Shown here: one piece after another, positions 1-7,493 of the stretch
Layout: every line of letters begins with the position of its first letter
How positions within the stretch are numbered: position 1 is the first letter of the stretch
Source of the DNA: Actinobacteria bacterium OV450
GTDB lineage: Bacteria; Actinomycetota; Actinomycetes; Streptomycetales; Streptomycetaceae
Length of the DNA: 41,920 nt
Direction of reading: 5' to 3'
Assembly: GCA_001298555.1 (NCBI GenBank)
Contig: LJCW01000374.1
Location: 1-41,920 of the forward strand
The notes under the pieces: model-generated
Databases searched by the model: none
The model's input: the letters and a program-made list of their open reading frames with translations, nothing else
What the model was told of the DNA's origin: nothing
Program-made: the position numbers and the translations under genes

Positions 1-114
1 AGGGCCACGTGGTCGGCGTAGTCGCTGCCGTTGTAGTTGTAGACGACGGCGTCACCGACGTGCGGCGTGCTGGAGATCGTCCCGTACTTCTTGCCGTAGT
101 CCCTCAAGCCGGCG
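1..114 (-). pseudogene. Fragment of a CHAP-like cell-wall hydrolase
   Basis: Read on the minus strand, bases 114 to 1 give a peptide that runs AAGLRDYGKKYGT and then STPHVGDAVVYNY, and ends in YADHVA. This looks like the middle and catalytic-His part of secreted CHAP or NlpC/P60-like amidases of Streptomyces. The upstream half, which would carry the signal peptide and catalytic Cys, is absent: a TGA lies in frame just upstream and no ATG or GTG start is seen. The reading continues out of the window at its left edge. The neighbouring plus-strand gene begins at once. Either the gene is a decayed remnant or the sequence is misjoined here. The family assignment is from motif recognition only. Confidence 0.45.
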
Positions 115-148
115 GCCCGGACGCCCCGGCGTCGGCACGACCCCGGTC

Positions 149-1363
149 ATGCCCGGCTACGACGACGGCGGACCCAGCACCGAGGCGTTCCCCGCGTACG
201 GCGGCCCCGCGGGCCCCGGCTCCGGAGCGCCGGCGGGCCCCACCGGCGGCCCCGCGCTCGGCAGCGTCCCCGTGGGCGCCGAGTCGCCCCGCTGGCCCGG
301 GCCCGAGCTGGACGACCCGTTCCCGGCTCCCGCGCCGGGCCCGGTCCCCACGCCGGTCCCCGCCCCGGCACCGGCCGCCCCCGCGCGCCCGAAGCCGGCC
401 TCCGCGGCGCAGCCCAAGAGCAAGAAGGGCCGCTCCAAGCTGGTCCTCCTCGGCAGCGGCCTGTTCGCCCTGTTCGGCGTGGCCTACGGCGCCGGGCTGC
501 TCCTCAACCACTCCGACGTCCCCAAGGGCACCACCGTCCTCGGCGTCGACATCAGCGGCAGCCGCGACGACGCCGTCGGCAAGCTCCAGGCGGCGTTCGG
601 CAACCGGGCCGCGTCCCCGCTCACGCTCACCGTCGGCGGCAAGCAGGTCGAGCTCAAGCCCGAGAAGGCCGGTCTGAGCCTGGACGCCCAGACCACCGTC
701 CGCAACGCGGCGGGCAGCGACTACAACCCCGTCACGGTCATCGGCTCGCTGCTCGGCAACCAGCGCGTGGCCGACCCCGTCCTGCCCGTCGACGACGAGA
801 AGCTCCAGGTCGCGCTCCAGGAGCTGGCCGGAACCGCCGGGACCGTCACCGAGGGCACCATCACCTTCGACACCGGCAAGGCCGTCGCCGTCCCCGGCAA
901 GGCCGGCACCACCCTGGACCCGGGCGCCTCCGCGGACCTGGTCACCAAGGCCTTCCGCGAGATGGTCGCCACCGGCAAGGCCGCCCCGGTCGAACTCCCC
1001 GTCACCACCAAGAACCCCGTCGTGGACCAGGCCGAACTCAACCGGGCCATGAAGGAGTTCGCCGAGCCCGCGATGTCGGGCAACGCCACCGTCAAGGCGG
1101 GCGGCAAGTCCCTCGCCTTCGGCGCCAAGTCCCTCCCCAAGATCCTCAGCATGCAGCTGGTGGACGGGCACCTGACGGAGAAGTACGACCTGGAAGCGCT
1201 CAAGGCCACGTACGGGAACGCCTTCGACGGCGTCCTGATCATGCGCGGAACCGGCGAGAAGACCGCCGTCACCCCGCAGGACGTCGTCGGCGCCCTCCGC
1301 AAGGCCCTGCGCGGCAAGACCCCGGCCGACCGGACCGTCACCATCGACACCAACGCGGGCTAG
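149..1363 (+). CDS. Membrane-anchored protein with peptidoglycan-binding-4 (YoaR/VanW-associated) domains
   Basis: The protein has 404 residues from the ATG at 149. Residues 1-90 are rich in Pro, Gly and Ala and probably cytoplasmic. One membrane segment follows (about 96-118, beginning KLVLLGSGLFALFG). The extracellular part has two or three repeats of the type GTTVLGVDISGSRDDAVGKL, then alternating beta strands and VxPGKAGTTLDP turns. This is the pattern of PG_binding_4 domains that precede VanW domains, but no VanW domain follows and the protein stops at DTNAG. The likely role is wall binding or wall-linked signalling. The start is uncertain: the frame stays open upstream to base 2, and coding-like codon use seems to reach back to about 115, where it meets the CHAP fragment. 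The true N-terminus may therefore be missing. Confidence 0.75.
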   Translation: MPGYDDGGPSTEAFPAYGGPAGPGSGAPAGPTGGPALGSVPVGAESPRWPGPELDDPFPAPAPGPVPTPVPAPAPAAPARPKPASAAQPKSKKGRSKLVLLGSGLFALFGVAYGAGLLLNHSDVPKGTTVLGVDISGSRDDAVGKLQAAFGNRAASPLTLTVGGKQVELKPEKAGLSLDAQTTVRNAAGSDYNPVTVIGSLLGNQRVADPVLPVDDEKLQVALQELAGTAGTVTEGTITFDTGKAVAVPGKAGTTLDPGASADLVTKAFREMVATGKAAPVELPVTTKNPVVDQAELNRAMKEFAEPAMSGNATVKAGGKSLAFGAKSLPKILSMQLVDGHLTEKYDLEALKATYGNAFDGVLIMRGTGEKTAVTPQDVVGALRKALRGKTPADRTVTIDTNAG

Positions 1364-1376
1364 CAGCCGGCGGCCC

Positions 1377-1406
1377 GAGCCCCCGTCCGATCCCGGGCGG
1401 GGGCTC
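1377..1406 (+). terminator. Hairpin terminator after the PG-binding gene
   Basis: GAGCCCCCG (1377-1385) pairs perfectly with CGGGGGCTC (1398-1406) around a 12-base loop, 14 bases after the stop codon. There is no T run, as is common in Streptomyces. Confidence 0.6.
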
Positions 1407-1413
1407 CGGCGTG

Positions 1414-1437
1414 CCCGCGGCCGGGCCCGGCCGCGGG
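1414..1437. repeat. Perfect 24-bp palindrome
   Basis: The sequence from CCCGCGGCCGGG onward reads the same on both strands over 24 bases. It lies between the terminator at 1377-1406 and the operator at 1455-1468. It may be a second terminator hairpin or a protein-binding site. Confidence 0.6.
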
Positions 1438-1454
1438 ACAGTCATGCCGGGCAC

Positions 1455-1468
1455 ATGACATCTGTCAT
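1455..1468. promoter_or_regulatory. Inverted-repeat operator ATGACA-TC-TGTCAT before the ABC/two-component operon
   Basis: ATGACA and TGTCAT are exact inverted repeats separated by two bases, 60 bases before the ATPase start. NarL/LuxR-type regulators of DesR-like systems bind such short dyads and often control their own operon. The regulator encoded at 4438-5055 is the natural candidate, but binding is inferred. Further TCA-containing half-sites (GTCAT at 1441, GTCAC near 1475) lie around it. Confidence 0.6.
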
Positions 1469-1527
1469 CCACCAGTCACGACGGCAGACACTGCCGCCGG
1501 CACCTCCGTCCGGGGGAGTCTTCGGGC

Positions 1528-2484
1528 ATGACGACGACCTCGGCGCACACCACCGCCGTGCAGGACACCGGACCCGGTGCCGGCCCCGTGGTGGCCTTCC
1601 AGAACGTGACCAAGAGCTACGGTGCGGTGCGCGCCGTCGACGGCCTCTCCCTCGAACTCCACCCCGGCGAGACCGTCGCCCTGCTCGGACCCAACGGTGC
1701 CGGCAAGTCCTCCACCCTCGACCTGCTGCTGGGCCTGCGCCCCGCCGACTCCGGCAGCGTCCGGCTCTTCGGCACCACCCCGCGCGAGGCCATCGCGGCC
1801 GGCCGGGTCGGCGCCATGCTCCAGAGCGGCGGCCTGATGGAGGACGTCACCGTACGGGAGGTCGTCGCCCTCGGCTGCGCCCTGCACCCGCGCCGCTACC
1901 CGGTCGACGAGGTGCTCGGCCGCGCCGGGATCAGCGAGATCGCCGACCGCATGGTCAACAAGCTCTCCGGGGGCCAGGAGCAGCGCGTCCGCTTCGCCCT
2001 CGCCACCGCCGGCCGCAACGACCTGATCGTCCTCGACGAGCCGACGACCGGCATGGACGTCACCGCCCGCCAGGCCTTCTGGGCCACGATGCGGGAGCAG
2101 GCCGCCCAGGGCCGCACGGTGCTGTTCGCCACCCACTACCTGGAGGAGGCCGACGCGATCGCCGACCGCGTCCTCGTCCTCAACAAGGGACGCCTCCTCG
2201 CCGACGGCAGCGCCGCCGAGATCAAGGCCAAGGCCGGCGCCCGCCGGATCGCCTTCGACCTCGCCCCGGACGCCCCGGCCGCCGAGGCGGAGCTGCGCGC
2301 CCTGCCGCACCTGACGGCCTACGAGCGCCACGGCGACACCGTCAGGCTGCAGTCGCGCGACGCCGACGCCACCGTCCACGCCGTGTACGCGCTGGGGCTC
2401 TACCCCCGGAACCTGGAAGTCGCCGGACTGGGCCTGGAACAGGCCTTCATCGCCCTCACCGAGGCCGAGGAGGCCCACTCGTGA
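1528..2484 (+). CDS. ABC transporter ATP-binding protein (ABC-2 type exporter)
   Basis: This 318-residue ATPase has a Walker A motif GPNGAGKS (residues 54-61), signature LSGGQ (146-150), Walker B LIVLDEP (166-172) and a switch histidine in ATHYLEEAD. The C-terminal 80 residues form the extra domain seen in DrrA/NatA-like exporters. It would power the permease encoded next, whose GTG start overlaps this gene's stop in GTGA. The ATG at 1528 follows a GGGGGAGT ribosome site (about 1512). The substrate cannot be told from sequence. The coupled DesK/DesR-like pair suggests export of lipid-active or membrane-stress compounds. Confidence 0.93.
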   Translation: MTTTSAHTTAVQDTGPGAGPVVAFQNVTKSYGAVRAVDGLSLELHPGETVALLGPNGAGKSSTLDLLLGLRPADSGSVRLFGTTPREAIAAGRVGAMLQSGGLMEDVTVREVVALGCALHPRRYPVDEVLGRAGISEIADRMVNKLSGGQEQRVRFALATAGRNDLIVLDEPTTGMDVTARQAFWATMREQAAQGRTVLFATHYLEEADAIADRVLVLNKGRLLADGSAAEIKAKAGARRIAFDLAPDAPAAEAELRALPHLTAYERHGDTVRLQSRDADATVHAVYALGLYPRNLEVAGLGLEQAFIALTEAEEAHS

Positions 2485-3221
2485 ACCAGCTCGTCAAGCT
2501 TGAGATCAGCCGCGCCCTGCGCAACAAGAAGTACCTGTTCTTCACCGTCCTCTACCCGGCCGCGCTGTTCCTGATGCTCGGCGGCACCCTGGACGGCACC
2601 ACGAAGGTCATGGGCACCGAACTGACCATGCCCGCCTTCTACATGGTCTCCATGGCCTCGTTCGGCGCGCTGACCGCCGTCCTGATGGGCAACAGCGAGC
2701 GCATCGCCAAGGAGCGCGAGAAGGGCTGGGTCCGCCAGCTGCGGCTGACCGCCCTGCCGGGCCGCGGCTACGTCCTGGGCAAGACCGCCAGCGCCGGCGT
2801 GCTGTCGCTGCCCGCCATCGTCGTCGTGTTCGCCGTCGCCGCGGGCGTCAAGGGCGTGCGGTTCGAGGTCTGGCAGTGGCTGGCCCTGACCGTGGCCATC
2901 TGGGCGGGCAGCCTGGTCTTCGCCGCCCTCGGCGTGGCGATCGGATACCTGGCGAGCGGGGACACCGTCCGCCCGATCACGATGCTGTTCTACTTCGGCC
3001 TGTCGATCCTCGGCGGCCTGTGGATGCCGACCGCCAACTTCCCGCACTGGCTGCAGGACATCAGCGAGTGGCTGCCGACCCGGGCGTACACGGGCCTGGG
3101 CCAGGCCATCGAGCTGGGAGGCGCACCGCACCTGCGGGACGTGGCGATCCTGGCCGTGTACTTCGTACTGTTCACCGGTGCCGCCGCCTGGCTGTACCGC
3201 AAGGACTCGCTGAAGGCATGA
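2481..3221 (+). CDS. ABC-2 type transporter permease
   Basis: The protein has 246 residues from the GTG at 2481, which overlaps the ATPase stop. Six hydrophobic segments are visible, beginning with KYLFFTVLYPAALFLMLGG and ending with VAILAVYFVLFTGAAAWLY. The layout is that of ABC-2 permeases of the drug or lipid exporter group, including the loop LGGLWMPTANFPHWLQDISEWLPTRAY before the last helix. It forms the membrane channel for the preceding ATPase. Its stop codon overlaps the kinase start as ATGA, so the proteins are probably translationally coupled. Confidence 0.92.
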   Translation: MNQLVKLEISRALRNKKYLFFTVLYPAALFLMLGGTLDGTTKVMGTELTMPAFYMVSMASFGALTAVLMGNSERIAKEREKGWVRQLRLTALPGRGYVLGKTASAGVLSLPAIVVVFAVAAGVKGVRFEVWQWLALTVAIWAGSLVFAALGVAIGYLASGDTVRPITMLFYFGLSILGGLWMPTANFPHWLQDISEWLPTRAYTGLGQAIELGGAPHLRDVAILAVYFVLFTGAAAWLYRKDSLKA

Positions 3222-4441
3222 CGGGTGTGACGAGCATGACGGGTACGACGGGTACGACGGGTGGCGCCGGGCCGACGACCGGGAGCGGCACGTCGGTGAT
3301 CAAGGGCGGGCCCATGATCGGGCTCCGCCCCGAGAACCGCCGGCAGAAGGTCGTGAAGTCGCTGTGGATCGGCCTCTGGCTGTTCTACCTCAGCGCCCCC
3401 GTCACCGACCTGGTCAGCGGCGGCCACAGTCTCGGGGCCCGGCTGCTCGGCGTCCTGGGCCTCGTGACCTTCGTCGCCTGGTACCTGGTCCTGGTCTTCC
3501 GCACCGCCCGCCAGGACCACGTGCGGCGCGTACTGCTCTCGGTGGCGGTGCTCTCCGCGCAGGCCACGGTCCTGTCGCTGTGCCTGGGCCGCGAGTGGCT
3601 CGTCCTGTTCGTGTACGTGTCCATCTCCTCCGGAGCCGCGCTGCCGGCGGAGATCTCCCGCTTCACGGTGCCCGGTGCCACCGCCCTGCTCGCGGTCACG
3701 GCGCTCGCGGTGCCGGGCGGCGACGAGTACCTCGCCGGACTGGTGATCCCGGCCCTGATGGGCGGGTTCGCGATGGTCGGCATCCGCGCCATGATCCGGA
3801 CGACGGTGGAACTGCGCGAGGCGCGCGCCACGGTGGCACAGCTCGCCGCCAACGAGGAACGCCTGCGGATGGCCCGCGACCTGCACGACCTCCTCGGGCA
3901 CTCGCTGTCCCTGATCACGCTCAAGAGCGAGCTGGCCGGGCGGATGCTGCCCGGCAGCCCCGAGCAGGCCGCCCAGCAGGTCGCCGACATCGAACAGGTC
4001 AGCCGGCAGGCACTGGTCGACGTGCGGGAGGCCGTGAGCGGCTACCGGCGGCCGACCCTGCCCGGCGAACTGGCGGGCGCCCGGACCGCGCTGACCGCTG
4101 CGGGCGTACGCGCCGACCTGCCGGCGGAGCCGGTGGAGGCCCTCCCCGAGGAGGTGGAGTCGGCCCTGGCCTGGTCGCTGCGGGAAGGGGTGACGAACGT
4201 GGTCCGGCACAGCGGGGCGCAGCGGTGCACCGTCCGGCTGGAGACGCTCCAGACCCTGGCGGGACGGGTCGTGGAACTGTCGGTGTCCGACGACGGCGGA
4301 GGCGGACCCGCGGTGGCCGGCAACGGCCTGACGGGGCTCACGGAACGCCTGGAGGCGGTGGGCGGGACGCTGTCGGCCGGATCCAACGGAAAGAAGGGCT
4401 TCCGCATGCTGGCCCGCGTCCCCCTAGGATCGGGATCATGA
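3218..4441 (+). CDS. Two-component sensor histidine kinase, DesK/NarX-like (HisKA_3)
   Basis: The protein has 407 residues from the ATG at 3218, which overlaps the permease stop. Residues 1-30 are a low-complexity MTG/TTG run. A second possible start is the ATG at 3314 (MIGLRPENRRQK), where conserved sequence begins. About five membrane helices follow (roughly residues 45-190), with no large outer domain, so the signal is probably sensed in the membrane. The dimerisation and phosphorylation motif is ARDLHDLLGHS, with the phospho-acceptor at about His223. The C-terminal ATPase domain ends in DDGGGG and NGLTGLTERL motifs. It phosphorylates the regulator encoded next, with which it overlaps by ATGA. 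Confidence 0.92.
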   Translation: MTGVTSMTGTTGTTGGAGPTTGSGTSVIKGGPMIGLRPENRRQKVVKSLWIGLWLFYLSAPVTDLVSGGHSLGARLLGVLGLVTFVAWYLVLVFRTARQDHVRRVLLSVAVLSAQATVLSLCLGREWLVLFVYVSISSGAALPAEISRFTVPGATALLAVTALAVPGGDEYLAGLVIPALMGGFAMVGIRAMIRTTVELREARATVAQLAANEERLRMARDLHDLLGHSLSLITLKSELAGRMLPGSPEQAAQQVADIEQVSRQALVDVREAVSGYRRPTLPGELAGARTALTAAGVRADLPAEPVEALPEEVESALAWSLREGVTNVVRHSGAQRCTVRLETLQTLAGRVVELSVSDDGGGGPAVAGNGLTGLTERLEAVGGTLSAGSNGKKGFRMLARVPLGSGS

Positions 4442-5055
4442 GCGCACTTCCCATCCGGATCCTCCTGGCGGAGGACCAGTCCATGGTCCGCGAAGCCCTC
4501 GCGGCCCTTCTGGGACTGGAGCCGGACATCGAGGTGCTGGCCCAGGTCGCCCGCGGTGACGAGGTGCTGGCGGCCGCGCGGGCGCACGACGTGAACGTCG
4601 CGCTGCTCGACATCGAGATGCCGGGCATGACGGGCATCGAGGCGGCGGCCGCCCTGCGGGACGCGCTCCCGGACCTGAAGATCGTCGTCCTGACGACCTT
4701 CGGCCGTCCCGGCTACCTGCGCGGCGCGATGGAGGCGGGGGCCTCGGCGTTCCTGGTCAAGGACGCCCCGGCGGCGCAGCTGGCGGAGGCGGTGCGCAAG
4801 GTCCTGACGGGGGAGCGCGTCATCGACCCCACGCTGGCGGCGGCGGCCCTGGCGGAGGGCGCGAACCCGCTGACCGACCGGGAACGGGAGGTCCTGCGGG
4901 CGGCCGAGGACGGTGCGACGAACGCCGAACTGGCGGCCCTCCTCCACCTGTCCCAGGGCACCGTCCGCAACTACCTCTCGACGGCGATCCAGAAACTGGC
5001 CTCCCGGAACCGGGCCGAGGCCATCCGCGTGGCCCGCGAAAAGGGCTGGCTCTGA
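4438..5055 (+). CDS. NarL/LuxR-type response regulator, DesR-like
   Basis: The protein has 205 residues. The receiver domain (about 1-120) shows ILLAEDQ acidic residues, the phosphorylation site Asp58 in LLDIEMPG, the Thr of VVLTTF and Lys in FLVKD. The LuxR-type helix-turn-helix (about 140-205) begins NPLTDREREVL, and recognition-helix residues GTVRNYLS are visible. The end AEAIRVAREKGWL is typical of the DesR-like group. It is the last gene of the four-gene operon and probably binds the dyad at 1455-1468 to control the exporter and itself. Confidence 0.94.
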   Translation: MSALPIRILLAEDQSMVREALAALLGLEPDIEVLAQVARGDEVLAAARAHDVNVALLDIEMPGMTGIEAAAALRDALPDLKIVVLTTFGRPGYLRGAMEAGASAFLVKDAPAAQLAEAVRKVLTGERVIDPTLAAAALAEGANPLTDREREVLRAAEDGATNAELAALLHLSQGTVRNYLSTAIQKLASRNRAEAIRVAREKGWL

Positions 5056-5061
5056 CCCACT

Positions 5062-5087
5062 CCTGCCCGCCGCTCCGGGCGGGCAGG
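5062..5087. terminator. Bidirectional hairpin terminator
   Basis: CCTGCCCGCC (5062-5071) pairs with GGCGGGCAGG (5078-5087), loop GCTCCG. It sits between two convergent genes and is followed on the plus strand by a G-rich run. Confidence 0.7.
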
Positions 5088-5104
5088 GGGGCGGCCGGGC
5101 GGGG

Positions 5105-5896
5105 TCAGTTCAGGAGGGCCCGGGCCGCCGTGGCCTCGCTGCGGGCCCGCGCCGCCGCCCCCGGGTCGATCGCGTCGACGACCACCGCGTACGACTCCAG
5201 CTCCGTCGCCCCGGACACGAACTCCCCCCGCTCGACCAGGAGCTTCGCCCGCTCGTACCGCAGCGACGCCGGATGCGAGGGCAACAGCAGCGACAGGTCC
5301 AGCGCCCACAGCGCCACCCCCGACTGCTCGGGACGGGCCGAGGCCCACGCCCGGATGTTGTTCAGGATCCGCAGCACGATGTCCCGCGTCCGTGCGGGCG
5401 TACGCGGCCCGGCGGCCAATTCCGCCGGCCCCGCGCCCAGCGAGGCGCCCCCGGCGAACGGGTCCACCACCAGGCCTTCCTCCGGCTCGCCGAAGCCCAC
5501 CACGAAGTGCCCCGGCAGCCCCAGCCCGTACACCGGCGCGCCCGCACGCCGCGCCACCTCCAGCCACACGACGGACAGGAGGATCGGCAGGCCCCGGCGG
5601 CGCCGCAGCACCTCGTGCAGCAGCGATGACGACAGCCGGTCGTAGTCGGCAGGGGTGCCGTGGAAGCCCATCCGGCCGCCCAGCAGCTCCGTCACCGCCG
5701 AGGCCCACGCCTTGGCGCTGCGCAGTCCGTACGGCAGCATCCCGGCCAGCCGGTCCAGTTCGATCTGCGCCCAGTCCATGGCCCGTTCGTCCAGTTCCGG
5801 GTCCGCCTCCGCGGCGAGCAGCAGGCACAGCAGCGCCAGGTCCGGCCGCTCCGAGCGGGCTTCCTCCGCGAACCGCTCGCGGGACTCCGCGCTCAT
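5105..5896 (-). CDS. SirB1-family transglutaminase-like protein
   Basis: The protein has 263 residues from the ATG at 5896. Key stretches are HGTPADYDRLSSSLLHEVLRRR, RGLPILLSVVWLEVARRAG, YGLGLPGHFVVGF and ILNNIRAW. They match the SirB1 N-terminal, transglutaminase-like fold followed by a TPR-like helical tail, known from E. coli SirB1. The usual transglutaminase Cys is replaced around PILLS, as is common in this family, so enzyme activity is doubtful. The start overlaps the stop of the upstream GNAT gene by four bases (ATGA), so the two form an operon. Confidence 0.85.
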   Translation of the reverse strand: MSAESRERFAEEARSERPDLALLCLLLAAEADPELDERAMDWAQIELDRLAGMLPYGLRSAKAWASAVTELLGGRMGFHGTPADYDRLSSSLLHEVLRRRRGLPILLSVVWLEVARRAGAPVYGLGLPGHFVVGFGEPEEGLVVDPFAGGASLGAGPAELAAGPRTPARTRDIVLRILNNIRAWASARPEQSGVALWALDLSLLLPSHPASLRYERAKLLVERGEFVSGATELESYAVVVDAIDPGAAARARSEATAARALLN

Positions 5897-6903
5897 CGCC
5901 CCGCCTCCGCGGTCCGCGCCGCCCCGGAGCGGAAGTGGTGGTACGCGTGGTGCGTCGCGAAGCCCAGACCGTCGTACAGGGCGAGCGCCCCCGCGTTGTC
6001 CGCCTCCACCTGGAGCCAGGCCGCCGACGCACCCTCCTCCAGCGCCCGCCGGGCCAGTACGGCCATCACCGCCGTGCCCAGGCCCGCGCGCCGCTGTGCC
6101 GGGTCGACCTCGACCGCGGCGAAGCCGGCCCAGCGACCGTCCACGACCAGCCGCCCGATCGCCCGTCCGGGCAGCGTCGCGAACCACACCGACGGCCCCG
6201 CCACCAGCACCCGCCGGGCCACCTCCGAGTCCTTGACCCGCCCGTACATCCCGAGCCACTCCTCGTCCGGGGCGCGGGTCAGCCGCACCTCGGAGGCGCT
6301 CGCCGGGGTGTCCACGTCCGCGATCGGCGCCAGCGCCGCGATCCGGACCTGCGCCGACACCTCGTTCACCCAGCCCCGGCGCTCCAGCTCGGCGCCCAGC
6401 AGCTCCTGGGTGCCGGCCGCCCCCGTCGCCGTCTGCACATACGCCGGAAGCTCACGTTCCGCGTACCAGGAGGTCACCCGGGCGAGTGCATCGTCCAGCG
6501 GGACCCCCGGGTCACCGAGCGGCAGCACGGAGTTGGCCCGCCGGGTGAAGCCGGCGGCGGCCCGCAGCGTCCACCCGCCCAGCGGCTCGCTCTCCAGCGG
6601 CTGCCAGGCCCGCGCCCCGATCCGCGCCAGCTCCTCGAAAGAGGCCGCGGGACCCCTCCGCCGGGCCGGAGCCGGGGGCACGACCTTGCCCGCCACCAGC
6701 GCCGATTCCGCGATGTGGACGGACTCACCGCTCTTTCGTGTGATCGTCAGCACACCTTGGTCCCAGGATGTGAGAACCCCTACCGTGTCAGTGAACGACG
6801 GCGCTTCGTCCGCCGCGCTCTCCACCCGTCGTACAGAGACTCGTTTACCCACGTCAGCCGGGGTGATACGGATCTCCAGCAGCCCGCCGGCAGTGATTTC
6901 CAC
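5893..6903 (-). CDS. GNAT-family N-acetyltransferase with N-terminal SH3-like domain
   Basis: The protein has 336 residues from the ATG at 6903. Residues 1-75 form a small beta domain (LEIRITPADVGKRVSVRRV, then TVGVLTSWDQGVLTITRKSGE) that resembles the N-terminal barrel of actinobacterial acetyltransferases of the Mtb Rv2170 type. The C-terminal half carries the acetyl-CoA motif A (VEVDPAQRRAGLGTAVMAVL) and motif B (LQVEADNAGALALYDGLGF). The acceptor is unknown. It is transcribed divergently from fdxA and overlaps the SirB1-like gene by four bases. Confidence 0.88.
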   Translation of the reverse strand: MEITAGGLLEIRITPADVGKRVSVRRVESAADEAPSFTDTVGVLTSWDQGVLTITRKSGESVHIAESALVAGKVVPPAPARRRGPAASFEELARIGARAWQPLESEPLGGWTLRAAAGFTRRANSVLPLGDPGVPLDDALARVTSWYAERELPAYVQTATGAAGTQELLGAELERRGWVNEVSAQVRIAALAPIADVDTPASASEVRLTRAPDEEWLGMYGRVKDSEVARRVLVAGPSVWFATLPGRAIGRLVVDGRWAGFAAVEVDPAQRRAGLGTAVMAVLARRALEEGASAAWLQVEADNAGALALYDGLGFATHHAYHHFRSGAARTAEAGR

Positions 6904-7020
6904 AGCTCTGTCCGCCCCTCCTGTTCGGATCGTGCCCGGGAACGGAGATACTAGGCGTGGGCATCGACGACGCCGCGCTCCCGCGCGATATGGAAAGCCC
7001 TACCGAGGAGGAACGAGAGC

Positions 7021-7347
7021 GTGACCTACGTCATCGCGGAGCCTTGTGTCGACGTCAAGGACAAGGCATGCATCGAAGAGTGCCCCGTCGACTGCATCTA
7101 CGAGGGCCAGCGGTCCTTGTACATCCACCCGGACGAGTGCGTCGACTGTGGTGCGTGTGAGCCGGTCTGCCCGGTCGAGGCCATCTTCTACGAGGACGAC
7201 ACCCCGGAGGAGTGGAAGGACTACTACAAGGCGAACGTCGAGTTCTTCGACGAGCTCGGTTCGCCCGGTGGCGCCTCCAAGCTGGGCCTGATCGAGCGCG
7301 ACCACCCCTTCATCGCCGCGCTGCCGCCCATGGGCGAAGGCCACTGA
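7021..7347 (+). CDS. fdxA: Seven-iron ferredoxin (3Fe-4S/4Fe-4S)
   Basis: The protein has 108 residues from a GTG with a strong GAGGAGG ribosome site (7005-7011) nine bases upstream. Cysteines at 9, 17, 21, 25, 40, 43, 46 and 50 follow the Azotobacter FdI pattern: Cys9, 17 and 50 would hold the 3Fe-4S cluster, and Cys21, 40, 43 and 46 the 4Fe-4S cluster. The C-terminal half is acidic, as in mycobacterial FdxC. It is a small soluble electron carrier. Its place just before dapC is conserved in actinobacteria. Confidence 0.97.
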   Translation: MTYVIAEPCVDVKDKACIEECPVDCIYEGQRSLYIHPDECVDCGACEPVCPVEAIFYEDDTPEEWKDYYKANVEFFDELGSPGGASKLGLIERDHPFIAALPPMGEGH

Positions 7348-7379
7348 CGGCCACCGCCCCCACGGCGGAACGCGTGCCC

Positions 7380-7413
7380 CGGTCCCGTACGGCCCCCGTG
7401 CCGCGCGGGACCG
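7380..7413 (+). terminator. Possible hairpin between fdxA and dapC
   Basis: CGGTCCCG (7380-7387) pairs with CGGGACCG (7406-7413) across an 18-base loop. The stem is short and has no T run, so it may only attenuate transcription. Confidence 0.35.
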
Positions 7414-7493
7414 AGGCATTTCCCGGCACGTCCACCCGGTGCGCCCACCGGGACATCCAGTACGTCCAGCACCAGTAGAGAGCAGAGACCACC

